Shown here one piece after another: positions 54,441 through 64,000 of a stretch of 64,000 nt of DNA (its first letter is position 1; each line of letters begins with the position of its first letter). The position numbers and the translations under genes were made by a program. This stretch comes from Leguminivora glycinivorella (Eukaryota; Arthropoda; Insecta; Lepidoptera; Tortricidae). The stretch is from NCBI RefSeq assembly GCF_023078275.1, contig NC_062975.1:8903141-8967140 (forward strand), given 5' to 3'. The notes beneath the pieces were generated by a model. It was not told the DNA's origin. It made no database searches and saw only the letters and a list, made by a program, of their open reading frames with translations.

Positions 54441-57400
54441 ACAGCTCCTACTCGAATAAAGCGCTGGAGACAGGAATGAAACTGAAATCCGAACGCAGTT
54501 TAAATTGTTACATAATTGGAATCTGGGAATGCGCGCTAAATTTCAGCGCGGGCGTGAAATGCAGTGCTGTGTCACCAGTCGCTGCACCGTGCACCGGGCT
54601 CACCTCTCGGCGCCAGGTGCAAGCATTGTGTCGCCGCCGAGGCACCGACACCTTTGTTACCGACATCCAAATTTACTAACAAATAAACTACGCAACTATC
54701 AACCCAATGAAAGAGCTCTTATCACAAACACACACCATTGAACGTAAAAATAAAGTGCTTTCTATACTTCCTCGAATAGAAAATTTAATATCACCTAAAA
54801 TGTTACGACGAAAAGAATATTCTAGAACAAAGGCGCAGCAACTACGAAAAAAACACAATGTTACCTCTGGCCATTGTCGTATAAAAAAGAAAATCTTTAG
54901 AATTACCGGCACGTTCTCATACTTTATGTGGCTGGTGGGCTGAACACTTTACTCTATTGATATTGTGGGTTGTAAAATAAAATGAGGAAAAGCCAAACAT
55001 GAGAAGAGTACAATAAAAAGTAATAAAATCGATCTTCGTTTAATTTCTAAAAGGGCACAAAAACATTGTGGGTATTTTTTCCCTGCTGTAGATTAATTTC
55101 AAAGCGTGAGTGTATTCGTTTCATTATTAGGAAGAAAAACAAATATGATTGTGGACGGCGCCGGGAGCTCATTTCCATCTTATTAGAGCGCATCCCAATC
55201 TGCATGCTGCCGACTGCGCCGCCGCCGCCGTGTTCACTCTCATCCCCAAACTTATAATTGTTTTTGAAAACAATTAGGTGGATGCTTTGTTTTATTTAAA
55301 TAAATTATGCGATTTGCGCATATAAACAGCTAATTAAATGTAATATTCCTTCCATTAATGTCCATTTATCCAAATAAGTAGTAATGCATTGTTCCAGTTT
55401 AAAGGACATAAAAAACGGATTAAGAATAATTTATTCTCCGTAAATAAACATTTCACAATGTTGGTATATATTACAAGGCAATTTCGCAGGCAACGAGCGC
55501 CATGGCGGCAGTTTACAGGCCGCATTTGTCGCGGAGCCGTCAATTACTGTCCGCCTCAGCCAGGGATTCATGTGTCCTTTTTACCGTTGACAGCTTTTGG
55601 TACATGTGGATTTGGTCGCTAGACTTTTTGTCTATGGAAACGCTGTGCACGATGCGGTGGCGAGTAGCGGAACTAAACATGTCATTTACCGGCTATCAAA
55701 AAGAGGTTACACTGGTGATGGTCGATAAAGACTATTATTAAACGAATTTTAGCAGCAATGAAGCTTTATTGACAAGCGTTATTTTTGTGAAACCGACATC
55801 TACACGTCACATAATGCTAGCTCCACACATTATGAAATAAACGCCACAAATTATAGGAGGTATATACACGTCACCCAATCTCAAGTTGCTTCTAAACCAC
55901 GCTTACGGATCAAGTCGTAAGTACATTCACACATTTTACAAAATACTTAAATTGAATTTTTTTTTCTCCTACAGAGCCGCCATTCATAGAGTCTGACCGG
56001 AAAGTGAAGAGTCGTGAAATGTATGGGGTCTAATACATTCCACGACTCACGACTCCTCACTTTCTGTACAGACACTAGTATACAAGGGGTTTGCATTGAA
56101 ATTCAATGAGGAGGCACACTCGAAGCTTGTGACAGATGGCGCCACCTTATAAGTCCATTGCACAGACAAAGAATTTAATACGTGAGAGTGAGAAGAAGAT
56201 ATATTTTTCTCTCTCTCACACATATGAACGACAATGACATGCCCATTATTACACTTACGTACAGGCGCCGCCTAAAATGTCAGTGCCCGGCGGGATAACA
56301 TGTCAGTGTGTCTCCTCATTCACATTGACAAAATAGCTTGAACATGTTAAATCCATTAAACTGCAATTGAAATTCCTATCTTTTTTGTGCCAATGTTTTC
56401 ATTTCAATGACATACAAACACAACTATTAAATATGTGTTTGTATTGTTTATATTTATCAAGAATAAATGATTTGTATTATGATAATAATAATGATTTGTA
56501 TAAGGCGGAAATTAGTTTTTTACCTCACCCACACAAAAAGGGACTTTGTTTTTTTTCTACGAGGGAGCAAACTGACAATTTTCTGTTCGAGAACTTTGTT
56601 GTCAGTACAGAATATTAACGCAACGAGTTTGCATACCTTTAAATGTCTGTCACATAATTAATAATTTACATCTTGGGCGTTAACATTTCAATACCTACTA
56701 TTATCGAAATCCCTCGCTACGCTTAAAATTCAATGTGATTGCCATGCCCACAATATTGCTGCCGATATACAAATACAGTTGTATTTTTATAGCACCCTAA
56801 AGAAAAGGATGCATATAGTTTTCTTTGTTCTTGTTTACTGACACACTTGTTTGACAAAGTATAGTACGCACTTACCTACAAAAATATTGACAAAAATGTG
56901 CAAACTCTGTTGCGTTAGTATTTTACACTGGCAAATTAATTCTACAACACAAAATATTGTACCTATGGTAACACCACATTTGGAGATACTTTTGCATTCG
57001 ATCGTAAATATAATAGAACATGCCCAATAAAACAACTGAACAAGCTTCGTTAAACTTTATTTGATGTCTTAAATGTTTGTGTCACAGAACACATTTGTAC
57101 ATTTATTTAGTCGCATACATCTGTATACTCCACAACTATTGTTACTATTGCTATTTACAACAGGGGAAGACAATTACTTATATAACTCCGTATAGACAGA
57201 TAGGAAGAAAACGGCCAAACTCAGAACTATAAAGAAAAAGGTACGGTGGCTTAGATGTCTTTACACCTTTGGGAGGTGCTCGGCTAGATGGCGCCAATAT
57301 TAGTATTTTACACTTTAACTCATATCAAGCTAAGAATATGGGTCAAATTTTCAAAACTGTGGTTCAAAAGTTTTAAGCCTGTGTCGAGAGATAGCAGTAT

Positions 57401-58149
57401 AGGCACTGTGATTACACATTTTACTTTGACAGTAACTCTTCTTCAGCTAGTAGATATTCCGTGCCACGACCGCATTATTTACCGCATGTATGATTTGAAG
57501 AACCACTGCAATTATTACAAAGGGGGAACCTAAGGGCACAGTACAAGAAAGAGCTCTATCTACAGTATGGCCACACCCAGCAATAAACTCTGAACTAATG
57601 TAGATACTTACTACAATTTAAATACACGTGACTATCAAATTAAACAAATATCGTGACTATTATTTTGAAAAATCTTATCTCACACTGATACTTAATATTG
57701 AAACGCAGTGCCTCTACATGGACTTCATACATAGTTACTATATTCTTCTTTTCATTGACAGAAAAACAAAGTGATGCTCTCCAGCAATGTATTTAAATAC
57801 AAAATGCAAATACTTTGGTTTTTTACCTATTTCAAATAAAAATACAAAATAGTTTTAGAAAAAGGTATTTGAAATACAAAATAGGTATCTTCAAAATACC
57901 TTTATTCAAATAAAATACTTTTTTGACATAAGGTAAAGCTTTTATTCTAAAGATGTGTTTAAAACACAGAATCACCAGAGAGCCCAGAAACCTGGCTCTA
58001 TAGAATTAGCACGTTAAAAAGTGAAGCCAAAAATTGGCTGTCTCCATGTCTTTTACCTAATATTATAAAAATCTAATGAAAGAGTTATTAGGGGAAGGTT
58101 GCTATCATTGGACCACTTCGCTGCTCTATATATATAGTCGGTGGCAAAG
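54441..58149. other. Mostly unique DNA with two GC-rich islands
   Basis: Islands at 54530-54660 and 55480-55720 have open frames but no matched pair of splice sites. The first holds CGAGAG/GTGAGCCC on the minus strand; the second has the acceptor TTTCGCAG before GAGCGCCATGGC on the plus strand. Repeats: a hairpin at 55990-56076 and AAATAC(C/A)TTTATT-type words near 57790-57920. I recognise no gene. Confidence 0.35.
55990..56076. repeat. Hairpin with arms of about 35 bp
   Basis: AGTCTGACCGGAAAGTGAAG and GTCGTGAAATGTAT pair with the right half, which has an extra CACGACT. The spacer is short. Confidence 0.75.
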
Positions 58150-58322
58150 TTCCTTTTACCTTCGTGCCTCGATACCCTCGCAACGCTCAAGATTCCACTT
58201 TTTGAACCACTCGCTACGCTCGCGGTTCAATATTGAAATCTTTCCCTTGCTCAGGTATCAATATTGGCACGTCCAGTTAAACAACTACTTTGCCCCCTTG
58301 TAAAACAAATAACTATTATTTT
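58150..58322 (-). mobile_element. 430-bp element, diverged minus-strand end
   Basis: CTTTGCCCCCTTGTAAAACA and AATAACTATT at its right edge are the reversed start of the element at 50812. CCCTCGCAACGCTCAAG and CTCGCTACGCTCGCGGTTC follow. Confidence 0.65.
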
Positions 58323-58431
58323 TTCAAACTCGGTAAACGTAACAGTCAAGACGCTAGCTTTTTTGAGAAATTAATCGTATTTAATCTAAAGAACCTTCCC
58401 TTAAAGTTAACGGAATTCAAAAAAGTAAGTA

Positions 58432-58500
58432 AGTAAACACTTTATTGTACAAGAAAAGAATACAACACATATAATTTAAAATAGAAACAGGGTGTATAGT
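58432..58500 (-). mobile_element. LINE 3' end with TAAG repeat tail
   Basis: AACACTTTATTGTACAAG, preceded by (TAAG)n, is the reversed 3' end of the LINE type seen at 11933. Confidence 0.55.
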
Positions 58501-58519
58501 TTGCTAACTGGACACCACC

Positions 58520-58675
58520 CGACTAGTCGGGGCAGAGGTAGACCAAAAAAAACGAGGCGAGATGACCTCGACGTATTTTGCTGCGGCTAGCCGAAGCAGG
58601 CGGCAAAACGTGATGGGTGGCGGAAGAAAAGAGAGGCCTTTGCAGTGGGTCACAAATATAGGCTAGGAAAAAACA
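58520..58675 (+). pseudogene. LINE polyprotein C-terminal relic
   Basis: The frame reads TSRGRGRPKKTRRDDLDVF, a stop, then AAKRDGWRKKREAFAVGH. GRP-x-x-x-W/R-x-DD-L and DR-x-x-W-R-x-x-REAF are typical of RTE-like LINE C-termini. One in-frame stop and missing upstream domains make it a relic. Confidence 0.65.
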
Positions 58676-58868
58676 TTGTTTGCTCTTGCCTGGGGGTTTT
58701 TATCTAGCACGAAGTCGAAACTCCAAAACCATGCAGAGTGCGTTTTTTAAAAATGTAAAAAAAGTACCTACAATTTTTTTTTCATGAATATGTACACTAC
58801 TGTACTGTAAACACCACAATCAGAAAAGGTATCCGGGGTGGCACATGAGGAGCCCACGACGGTCCTGG

Positions 58869-58932
58869 TCAGTTCCATGTCGCTAACAGGTCCGGGTTCT
58901 CCATTTTAGTAGTAGCAAGGTGCTCCGCATTC
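58869..58932 (-). CDS. Candidate terminal exon
   Basis: After the acceptor ATTATTACAG the frame (entered in phase 2) reads NAEHLATTKMENPDLLATWN and stops at 58869-58871. In phase 0 it would instead read only eight residues. It may be the last exon of a minus-strand gene with exons at 62.6 kb, but the phases of the two do not agree (62576-62666 ends in phase 0), so an unseen exon would be needed. Confidence 0.25.
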
Positions 58933-58968
58933 CTGTAATAATGGTGATATAGTCAATGAACATTAATT

Positions 58969-59398
58969 AACAGTTATTTGTTATGCTAGGGGGCAAAGTT
59001 GTATTTTAACGCCGAGTGTGGAATTGAAAAATGAGCAAGTGAAAGGATTCTATAGTTGAACCACGAGCGAAGTGAGTGGTTCGAGAATAGAACTCTAAAC
59101 TTGCGTGTTTTAAAACACGAGAAGTAAAATACATTTGCACCCGAGTGTAACACAAAACTTTTCCCCTCACTATAGCGAGGAAACTACAACGCAAAAAATG
59201 CGTTTATCACTGCTTCCAGTAGTTTCACAGGTGGTAAATCATCTTTATTACTAGATTCACCTACATTTATCAATTTTAAAGCAGTTAATTTGACTTTATT
59301 CAAGGTCAAATTACTTTACCCACTAGTGGATAAAATGCGTTTTTACCCGCTGGTATTAAAGGACAAAACACGTGTTTCCGAGCTAGTGAGGGGGAAAA
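58969..59398 (+). mobile_element. 430-bp element, copy 2
   Basis: Near-identical to 50812-51242 across its length, including ACACGAGAAGTAAAATACAT and CCCACTAGTGGATAAAATGC. Confidence 0.88.
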
Positions 59399-59474
59399 TG
59401 TTTTTTCATCGCACTCTATTGCTATTTTGCACTTAATACATGCCAAGTTGCGCTTTCGCTTTCTCCCAGACCGG

Positions 59475-59609
59475 ACTGTAGCTCCGGTTAAAAAGCCGTA
59501 ATATAAGTAGTTCTCGAGATATTAAGTTATGTGACAGACGGACGGACACACAAGACGGACGGAACGGCACCATAAAGGTTCCTTTTGTACCTTTTTGGTA
59601 CGGAACCCT
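59475..59609 (-). mobile_element. GGGTTCCGTACC-family fragment at the edge of another element
   Basis: Reversed left end (GGTACGGAACCC) and the GTCC/GTCT tract. It touches the AACCGCCGC end of the next element with only a short A-run between. Confidence 0.8.
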
Positions 59610-60210
59610 AAAAAACCGCCGCTTTTGGAGTTCTGGTGAAAGGTACTTACGAATGTTGAATAGGCTACTTGCCTCCTAGTCAAATCAGCTTCCCTTTAAG
59701 AACTGTCAAAACGAATTTTAACGTTTTGCTAATATGAAATCGAATTGAGTGACGTCACGTTCAACTCATTTACTTTATATATTTCTACCTGACGAATTAA
59801 ATAGAATTTGTATTTAAAAATAACTTCTATCCATGTTTTCCTTATATTTATCTGATGCTTTATTTCGTGCATGGTATTAAATAATTTATTTTAAGTACAG
59901 TCAAGTTCCATGTTGTGTAGAAATGTGTATTTTTTAAAACTGCTTTCAATGTCTGGTTATTTGATGGAAATACAAATGAATACATCATAACATATACCTA
60001 CCGTTAAGGTTTAAGGAGTTCCCTCAATTCGTCATGAATCCAATATCCGACTACCTATAAGAAATCGAGTTTGACAAAATTTGAGTTAAAAACTCAATAT
60101 GCTTAGCAAACAAAGATCCTTTTGTGTCGTCTTTGAGAAGTTTCGTTCTGATCATCATTAGCAGTTCCACTGCACCAACCCCAAACTCAAGTAATTTTGG
60201 AGAAAATAGG

Positions 60211-60290
60211 CTGTGACAGACGGACAGACAGGCGCACGAGTGATCCTATGAGGGTTCCGTTTTTCCTTTTTGAGGTATGGAATCCTAAAA
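60211..60290 (-). mobile_element. GGGTTCCGTACC-family fragment inside the large element
   Basis: TGTGACAGACGGACAGACAG and ATGAGGGTTCCG mark a shortened copy; its end reads TATGGAATCCTAAAA. Confidence 0.65.
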
Positions 60291-60540
60291 CCAAAGTCAT
60301 AATAAGTGTCTCGTTCAAATTTGAGTAGTTCCGTTCTGATCATCATCAGCAGTTCCACTGCACTAAATGTCACTGTTCGGTACGGTCGACTACAAAGAGA
60401 TGTATCCATTTCTCACCTTATTACGATGCAAGAAGCTGAAAAAGTGTATACATCTCTTTGTAGTCGACCGTACGTAAACGCATGCTGTTCTTATAATAAC
60501 ACAAAAACCAATATATGTATACCTGAATAAATTAAAGTTA

Positions 60541-60795
60541 TGGTCTTTGGGAGCCTGGGGTCTGCTTTGACAATCAATCCCAAGATTTGGCGTAGGCACT
60601 AGTTTAACGAAAGCGACTTCCATCTGACCTTCCAACCCGATGGGTAATTAGGGCTTTATTAGGATTACCCGGTTTCCTCACGATGCTGTCCTTCAGCGAA
60701 AAGCTACTGGAAAATATCAAATGACATTTCGCACATAAATTCCAAAAACCTCATTAGTGCGATCCGGGGTTCGAACCCGCGAGCTCTAACGCGAC
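60541..60795. mobile_element. Retrotransposon 3' region in the large element
   Basis: GGTTTCCTCACGATGCTGTC, TTCAGCGAAAAGC and GGGGTTCGAACCCGCGA are phrases I recognise from a common moth LINE 3' region. It divides the array of tandem units. Confidence 0.6.
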
Positions 60796-61390
60796 CACTG
60801 TTCTGAACGTAAATGCATACTGTTCTTATAATAATACTAAATTAAGTCACTATAAGTGTGTCGTCCAGATTTGAGGAGTTCCTTTATGACCATCATCAGC
60901 AGTTCCACTGCACCAAATGTCACTGTTATGAATGTACTTAAATTAAAGCTATTCTCATATAAATACCAAATTCATTGTAAGTGTGCCGTGCAGATTTGAG
61001 GAGTTCCATTCTGATCCATTTCCATCATCATCAGTTCCATTGCACTGAGTTCCACTGTTCTGAACATAAATGCATGCTGTTCTTATAAAAATACCAAAGT
61101 CACTATGAGTGTGCCTTTCAGACTTGAGGAGTTCCGTTCTGACCATCATCAGCAGTTCCACTGCACCAAATGTCACTGTTCCGTACGTATATGCATGCTG
61201 TTCTTATAAAAACACAAAAATCACCACATGTATGCCTTCAAGATTCGAGGAGTTGCCTTGATTTCTCCAGGATCCCATCATCAGAACTGGGTTTTGATAA
61301 AAATAGGACTAATCTCAAATCTGTATACATATATACATTCAATCAAAAAAAAAAAATGAAATCGGTCCTGTAACAACGGAGAAATCGACA

Positions 61391-62195
61391 ACATAAAGAA
61401 ACCGGTCAAGTGCGAGTCGGACTGGCCCACTGAGTAGTATCCGTACAAACTTACAAAAGTTAAAATAATCTCATGTATCTCATATATGTACCTATAACTT
61501 TAAAGATTTGACTATAATTACCTATAGGTATCGGTGAATTCGCTAACTAATTTGCGCGACCTGTTTAGTATGTTAGTTTTTCAGGGATAATTATTTCTTA
61601 ATGTTAACTCATTTGCATAGTTTAATCTTAATTTAGAAGAGATTTTTTTTACATATAATCTCGTATTCATTTGTAGTTCGATAAAATCCGCAAGGGTGGT
61701 TAAATTGAATTTTAAATCTGATTAGTTTTTAAAACCGAAATAAATTGCACATATGAAAGAAAAAGTGACCAAGGCCTCCAGTGCCTGAGGCTGGAATCGA
61801 ACCAACGTACCCTGCAATCGCGGCAGATGCCTATTTCCGCTCGGCCACCCAGGTCACAGATGCTGAGGTCGAAATTATCTCTCCTATGAGTAATCTATAC
61901 AAGGACTCGCAGCGCCCTCTGACCATCCCTAGAACCTTCCTTCCTTGACAGATTTGAGGCGGCGGTTAAAAATAGTTTTGATATGTACAATTTGAGCTTT
62001 TTCATACGATACCCCACTTGACGTAGTAGCTTGACATGATTTACAGTTTGCCATTAGAAGTTAAAAATGTTCATACCTGTTCCAAAATTACCTAGTTCTC
62101 GAGATATTTAGAAATATGACAGACAGACAGACATACGGACAGAGTGGGACCATAAAGGTTCCTTTTGTACCTTTTTGGTACGGAACCCTAAAACC
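61391..62195 (-). mobile_element. GGGTTCCGTACC element, itself interrupted
   Basis: It runs from GGTACGGAACCC (62180-62191) back to ACCGGTCAAGTGCGAGTCGG (about 61392). The large element's sequence resumes on both sides, so it is an insertion. Its own middle (about 61733-61972) is replaced by a SINE and a scrap of AACCGCCGCC sequence. Confidence 0.78.
61733..61857 (-). mobile_element. Second type of tRNA-derived SINE
   Basis: On the minus strand the head reads GGTGGCCGAGCGG (A box of the Leu/Ser kind) and later GGTTCGATTCC (B box); the tail has TTGGTCACTTTTTCTTTC. It differs from the SINEs at 2.5-3.5 kb. Confidence 0.75.
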
Positions 62196-62249
62196 AAAAA
62201 AAATACAGACGAATTGAGAACCCCTTCCTTGAGATTTGGAGCGGCGGTA

Positions 62250-62575
62250 AAGTTAAAGAAAAACATGAACCCTAATAATTATATAACCTCCTTTATTTTC
62301 GATAAAAAAAGTCTGTTAAAAAAGGGACATAACTCTTTTCAACTAATCAGTTCAGTATTTTTTTATGAATTCAAGCTTTTATTTTTATAAATTTAACCCT
62401 TAAATGCATGACCTTGACAAAGATTAATTCAAATTTGTATTTTGACATGCTGTCATTACAGTCAAAAATAGATTATGCATATATACATCGCTGTGCATTA
62501 AAGGGTTAAGTCGTTTTTCCTCTATTGTTGGCATTGTAGATACACAGATATTTTCAATTTTGTTAAACTTATTAC
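62250..62575. other. AT-rich spacer
   Basis: Between the large element and the exon candidate at 62576. I see nothing in it. Confidence 0.4.
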
Positions 62576-62666
62576 CTGGCTCTCAGATTCTCCGCTCATT
62601 GTAGCTGCTTCTGTGAACGTCGGCGATTCTTGACGTTTGGGTTCCGACGCGCCTTCATCATTAAAT
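62576..62666 (-). CDS. Short exon of an unrecognised minus-strand gene
   Basis: Acceptor ATTATTGCAG and donor CCAG/GTAATA bound 91 nt. Entered in phase 2 it is fully open and reads FNDEGASEPKRQESPTFTEA followed by ATMSGESESQ, leaving in phase 0. The other two frames contain stops. The composition (acidic, Ser/Glu-rich) suits a disordered region. Alternatively the ATG before SGESESQ may be the start. Confidence 0.45.
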
Positions 62667-62742
62667 CTGCAATAATAATGATCACGAATAAATCAGAAGT
62701 TTCCAACCATTGGCGTGTGCAAAGGGCTTGGCACTTGGCAGT

Positions 62743-62821
62743 AATAGTTATTTGTTATACAAGGGGGCAAAGTTGTATTTGAACGTCGAATGTGGAATTG
62801 AAAAACTAGCAATTGAAAGGA
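62743..62821 (+). mobile_element. 430-bp element, left end only
   Basis: AATAGTTATTTGTTATACAA to GAAAGGATA, then the match breaks off at exon-like sequence. Confidence 0.8.
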
Positions 62822-62844
62822 TACCTGCGTTTCACGATAAAATA

Positions 62845-62959
62845 TCAAGAGCCAACACCATGACAGCTCCTCGAAACAATCACTAGTCCTTGTTCCAGGA
62901 AGCCCAGGAGATCCGAAAATTGGTCCTGGACAAATCGGCCTTGGTCCGATGAAGAATCA
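62845..62959 (-). CDS. Candidate exon, possibly terminal
   Basis: The acceptor TTATGTTACAG is good. In phase 2 the frame reads DSSSDQGRFVQDQFSDLLGF, LEQGLVIVSRS and ends at TGA 62845-62847. A second open frame (phase 1) runs on to a donor-like CAG/GTATCC at the border of the repeat. Neither joins the exon at 62576-62666 in frame, so one of the two exons is misjudged or belongs to another transcript form. Confidence 0.3.
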
Positions 62960-63198
62960 CTGTAACATAAAAAATAAATTTACAAGTTAATTAGTGTTAA
63001 TTTACAAGAGAAAATGCTTGAGTTGCTAAAAAATCCCTCAACTCTTCATGGATTCCAACATCAGAACAGCGCAGGTTTCGACATGTCACAAAAGAACGCC
63101 ACCTCAATAAGTCAATACGTAGGCAACAAAACCCTAGGCGTTACGGGGCCCGAATAGAAGGGGCAAACTAAGAAAGAGGTAGCGCAATATCATTTTTA

Positions 63199-64000
63199 GG
63201 GTTCCGTACCAAAAAGGTACAACAGGAACCCTTATGGTGCGACTGTCCGTCTGTCTGTCCGTCTGTCACATTCCTAAATATCTCGAGAACTACTAATGCT
63301 ATCAACTTGAAATTTGGAATAGTTGTGAACATTGTGAACCTCTACAAATAGAACATATAATTTTTTTTAATTTATTAATTTTAATTGTAGAACATGGCCA
63401 AAATGAAAGGGGGCAAACTGTAAATTTCAAGTTACTAGGTCAAGTGGGGTATCGTTAGAAAGAGCTCAAATTGAACGTAAATAAACTATTTTTTAAAAAA
63501 TTTTTGTTGTGGAAAAAAAAAGAATTTTGAAGGAAAATGTAAAAAAAAATACCGTTCCCCCCTTATCTCCGAAGTTTACCAACGAAAAATTATGAAAATT
63601 TTAGGAAACATTTGTTTTATGCTAAATATTACAGGAAAAATATAATCGTGTTTGTATCTTGAAAACCTTTTTTTTAATTCAAAAAAAACTTTTCAGATTT
63701 TTACTTTTAATTTACCCACCTTTGCGGATGTATATAGTACTTCAAATTAATACGAGATGTTACGTAAATCAAATTCTTTCCAATAAAGTAAAAATTGTTT
63801 AAATCGGTTAACATTATAAAGAATAATCCCTGAAAAACCAACATACTAATATGGTCGCGCAAATTAGTTAGCGAATTCACCGAGAGATGGCGCTATACAC
63901 AATAATGCTCATTAGTACCTATACTTTTGTCTTCTAGTCAAGTCGTTAGAGGTATGTGAAAACGTGAGATTATTTTAACTGGGGAGTTTGAAAGTTTGTA
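63199..64000 (+). mobile_element. GGGTTCCGTACC element, cut by the window end
   Basis: Follows the copy at 21246-22272 from GGGTTCCGTACC to GAAAGTTTGTA, where the window stops about 70 bp short of the expected end. (GTCT/GTCC)n at 63246-63270. Confidence 0.85.

Larger units (their letters stand above)
59614..62249 (-). mobile_element. Large AACCGCCGCC element with nested insertions
   Basis: On the minus strand it begins ACCGCCGCTCCAAATCTC at about 62249 and ends GCGGCGGTT at 59614. It shows the same order as the copy at 28117: head, TCGAGG-type block, tandem units of about 121 bp, tail. Two GGGTTCCGTACC-family pieces (61391-62195, 60211-60290) and a LINE tail (60541-60795) interrupt it. Without them it would be about 1.5 kb. 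Confidence 0.82.

Noticed and set aside
54610..54680. Minus-strand first exon ending GAGAG/GTGAGCCC
   Set aside because: Only the donor is good. No downstream exon in phase was found.
55491..55741. Plus-strand exon starting MAAVYRPHLSRSRQ after TTTCGCAG
   Set aside because: Good acceptor and start context, but no donor and no similarity; may be a conserved non-coding island.
1..64000. CRISPR arrays, bacterial operons, phage or viral genes
   Set aside because: No regularly spaced short repeats with unique spacers, no ribosome-binding sites with packed ORFs, no recognised viral protein. Codon and splice patterns are those of an insect nucleus.

Overview
The window is AT-rich, gene-poor nuclear DNA of an insect, almost certainly a moth or butterfly. 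The case rests on interspersed repeats I recognise as common in Lepidoptera: GGGTTCCGTACC elements carrying (GTCT)n/(GTCC)n tracts, AACCGCCGCC and AACCGACTTC elements, the short Helitron type that begins TCCATACTAAT and ends GCTAG, two tRNA-derived SINE types, and several LINE remnants. Exons are short and are recognised by GT/AG splice sites and reading phase, not by long ORFs. No bacterial, viral or CRISPR-like gene set is visible.

Left part (1-8.4 kb). A CpG-rich putative promoter and non-coding exon (540-793) is followed by a short intron and a plus-strand first coding exon with a strong start context (895-990, ATG at 938). A second plus-strand exon-like block lies at 4802-4953. Between them an old inverted-repeat element (2368-4503) has been filled with tRNA-derived SINEs and a 5'-truncated LINE with a restriction-like endonuclease domain, flanked by a 15-bp target duplication. 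A structurally complete mariner (5689-6939) follows, with perfect 27-bp ends and an intact DDD triad, but two nonsense codons near its C-terminus.

Middle-left (8.4-24.6 kb). A 1.2-kb palindrome and a second hairpin occupy 8439-9955. The best gene in the window is on the minus strand at 14661-20472: five exons, all joined in phase 1, encoding a small basic Ser/Arg-rich, probably nuclear protein of about 168 residues. Its introns hold LINE remnants and a terminal-inverted-repeat element.

Middle (24.6-46.6 kb). This is mostly intergenic or intronic DNA with many short non-autonomous elements: a 1.26-kb hAT-like element with an exact 8-bp duplication, two TTAA-flanked elements of about 510 bp, palindromic elements of about 130 bp, a Helitron, and a satellite with a repeat of about 206 bp. 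A minus-strand exon with weak THAP zinc-finger resemblance lies at 43987-44104.

Right part (46.6-64 kb). A 1.65-kb palindrome, a second hAT-like element, two copies of a 430-bp element and a deeply nested block (59.6-62.25 kb) lead to two or three short minus-strand exon candidates (58869-58932, 62576-62666, 62845-62959). The last 800 bp are another GGGTTCCGTACC element running off the window.

The genes shown here do not form a visible pathway. The main biology is an accumulation of non-autonomous transposons whose nesting order can be read directly.
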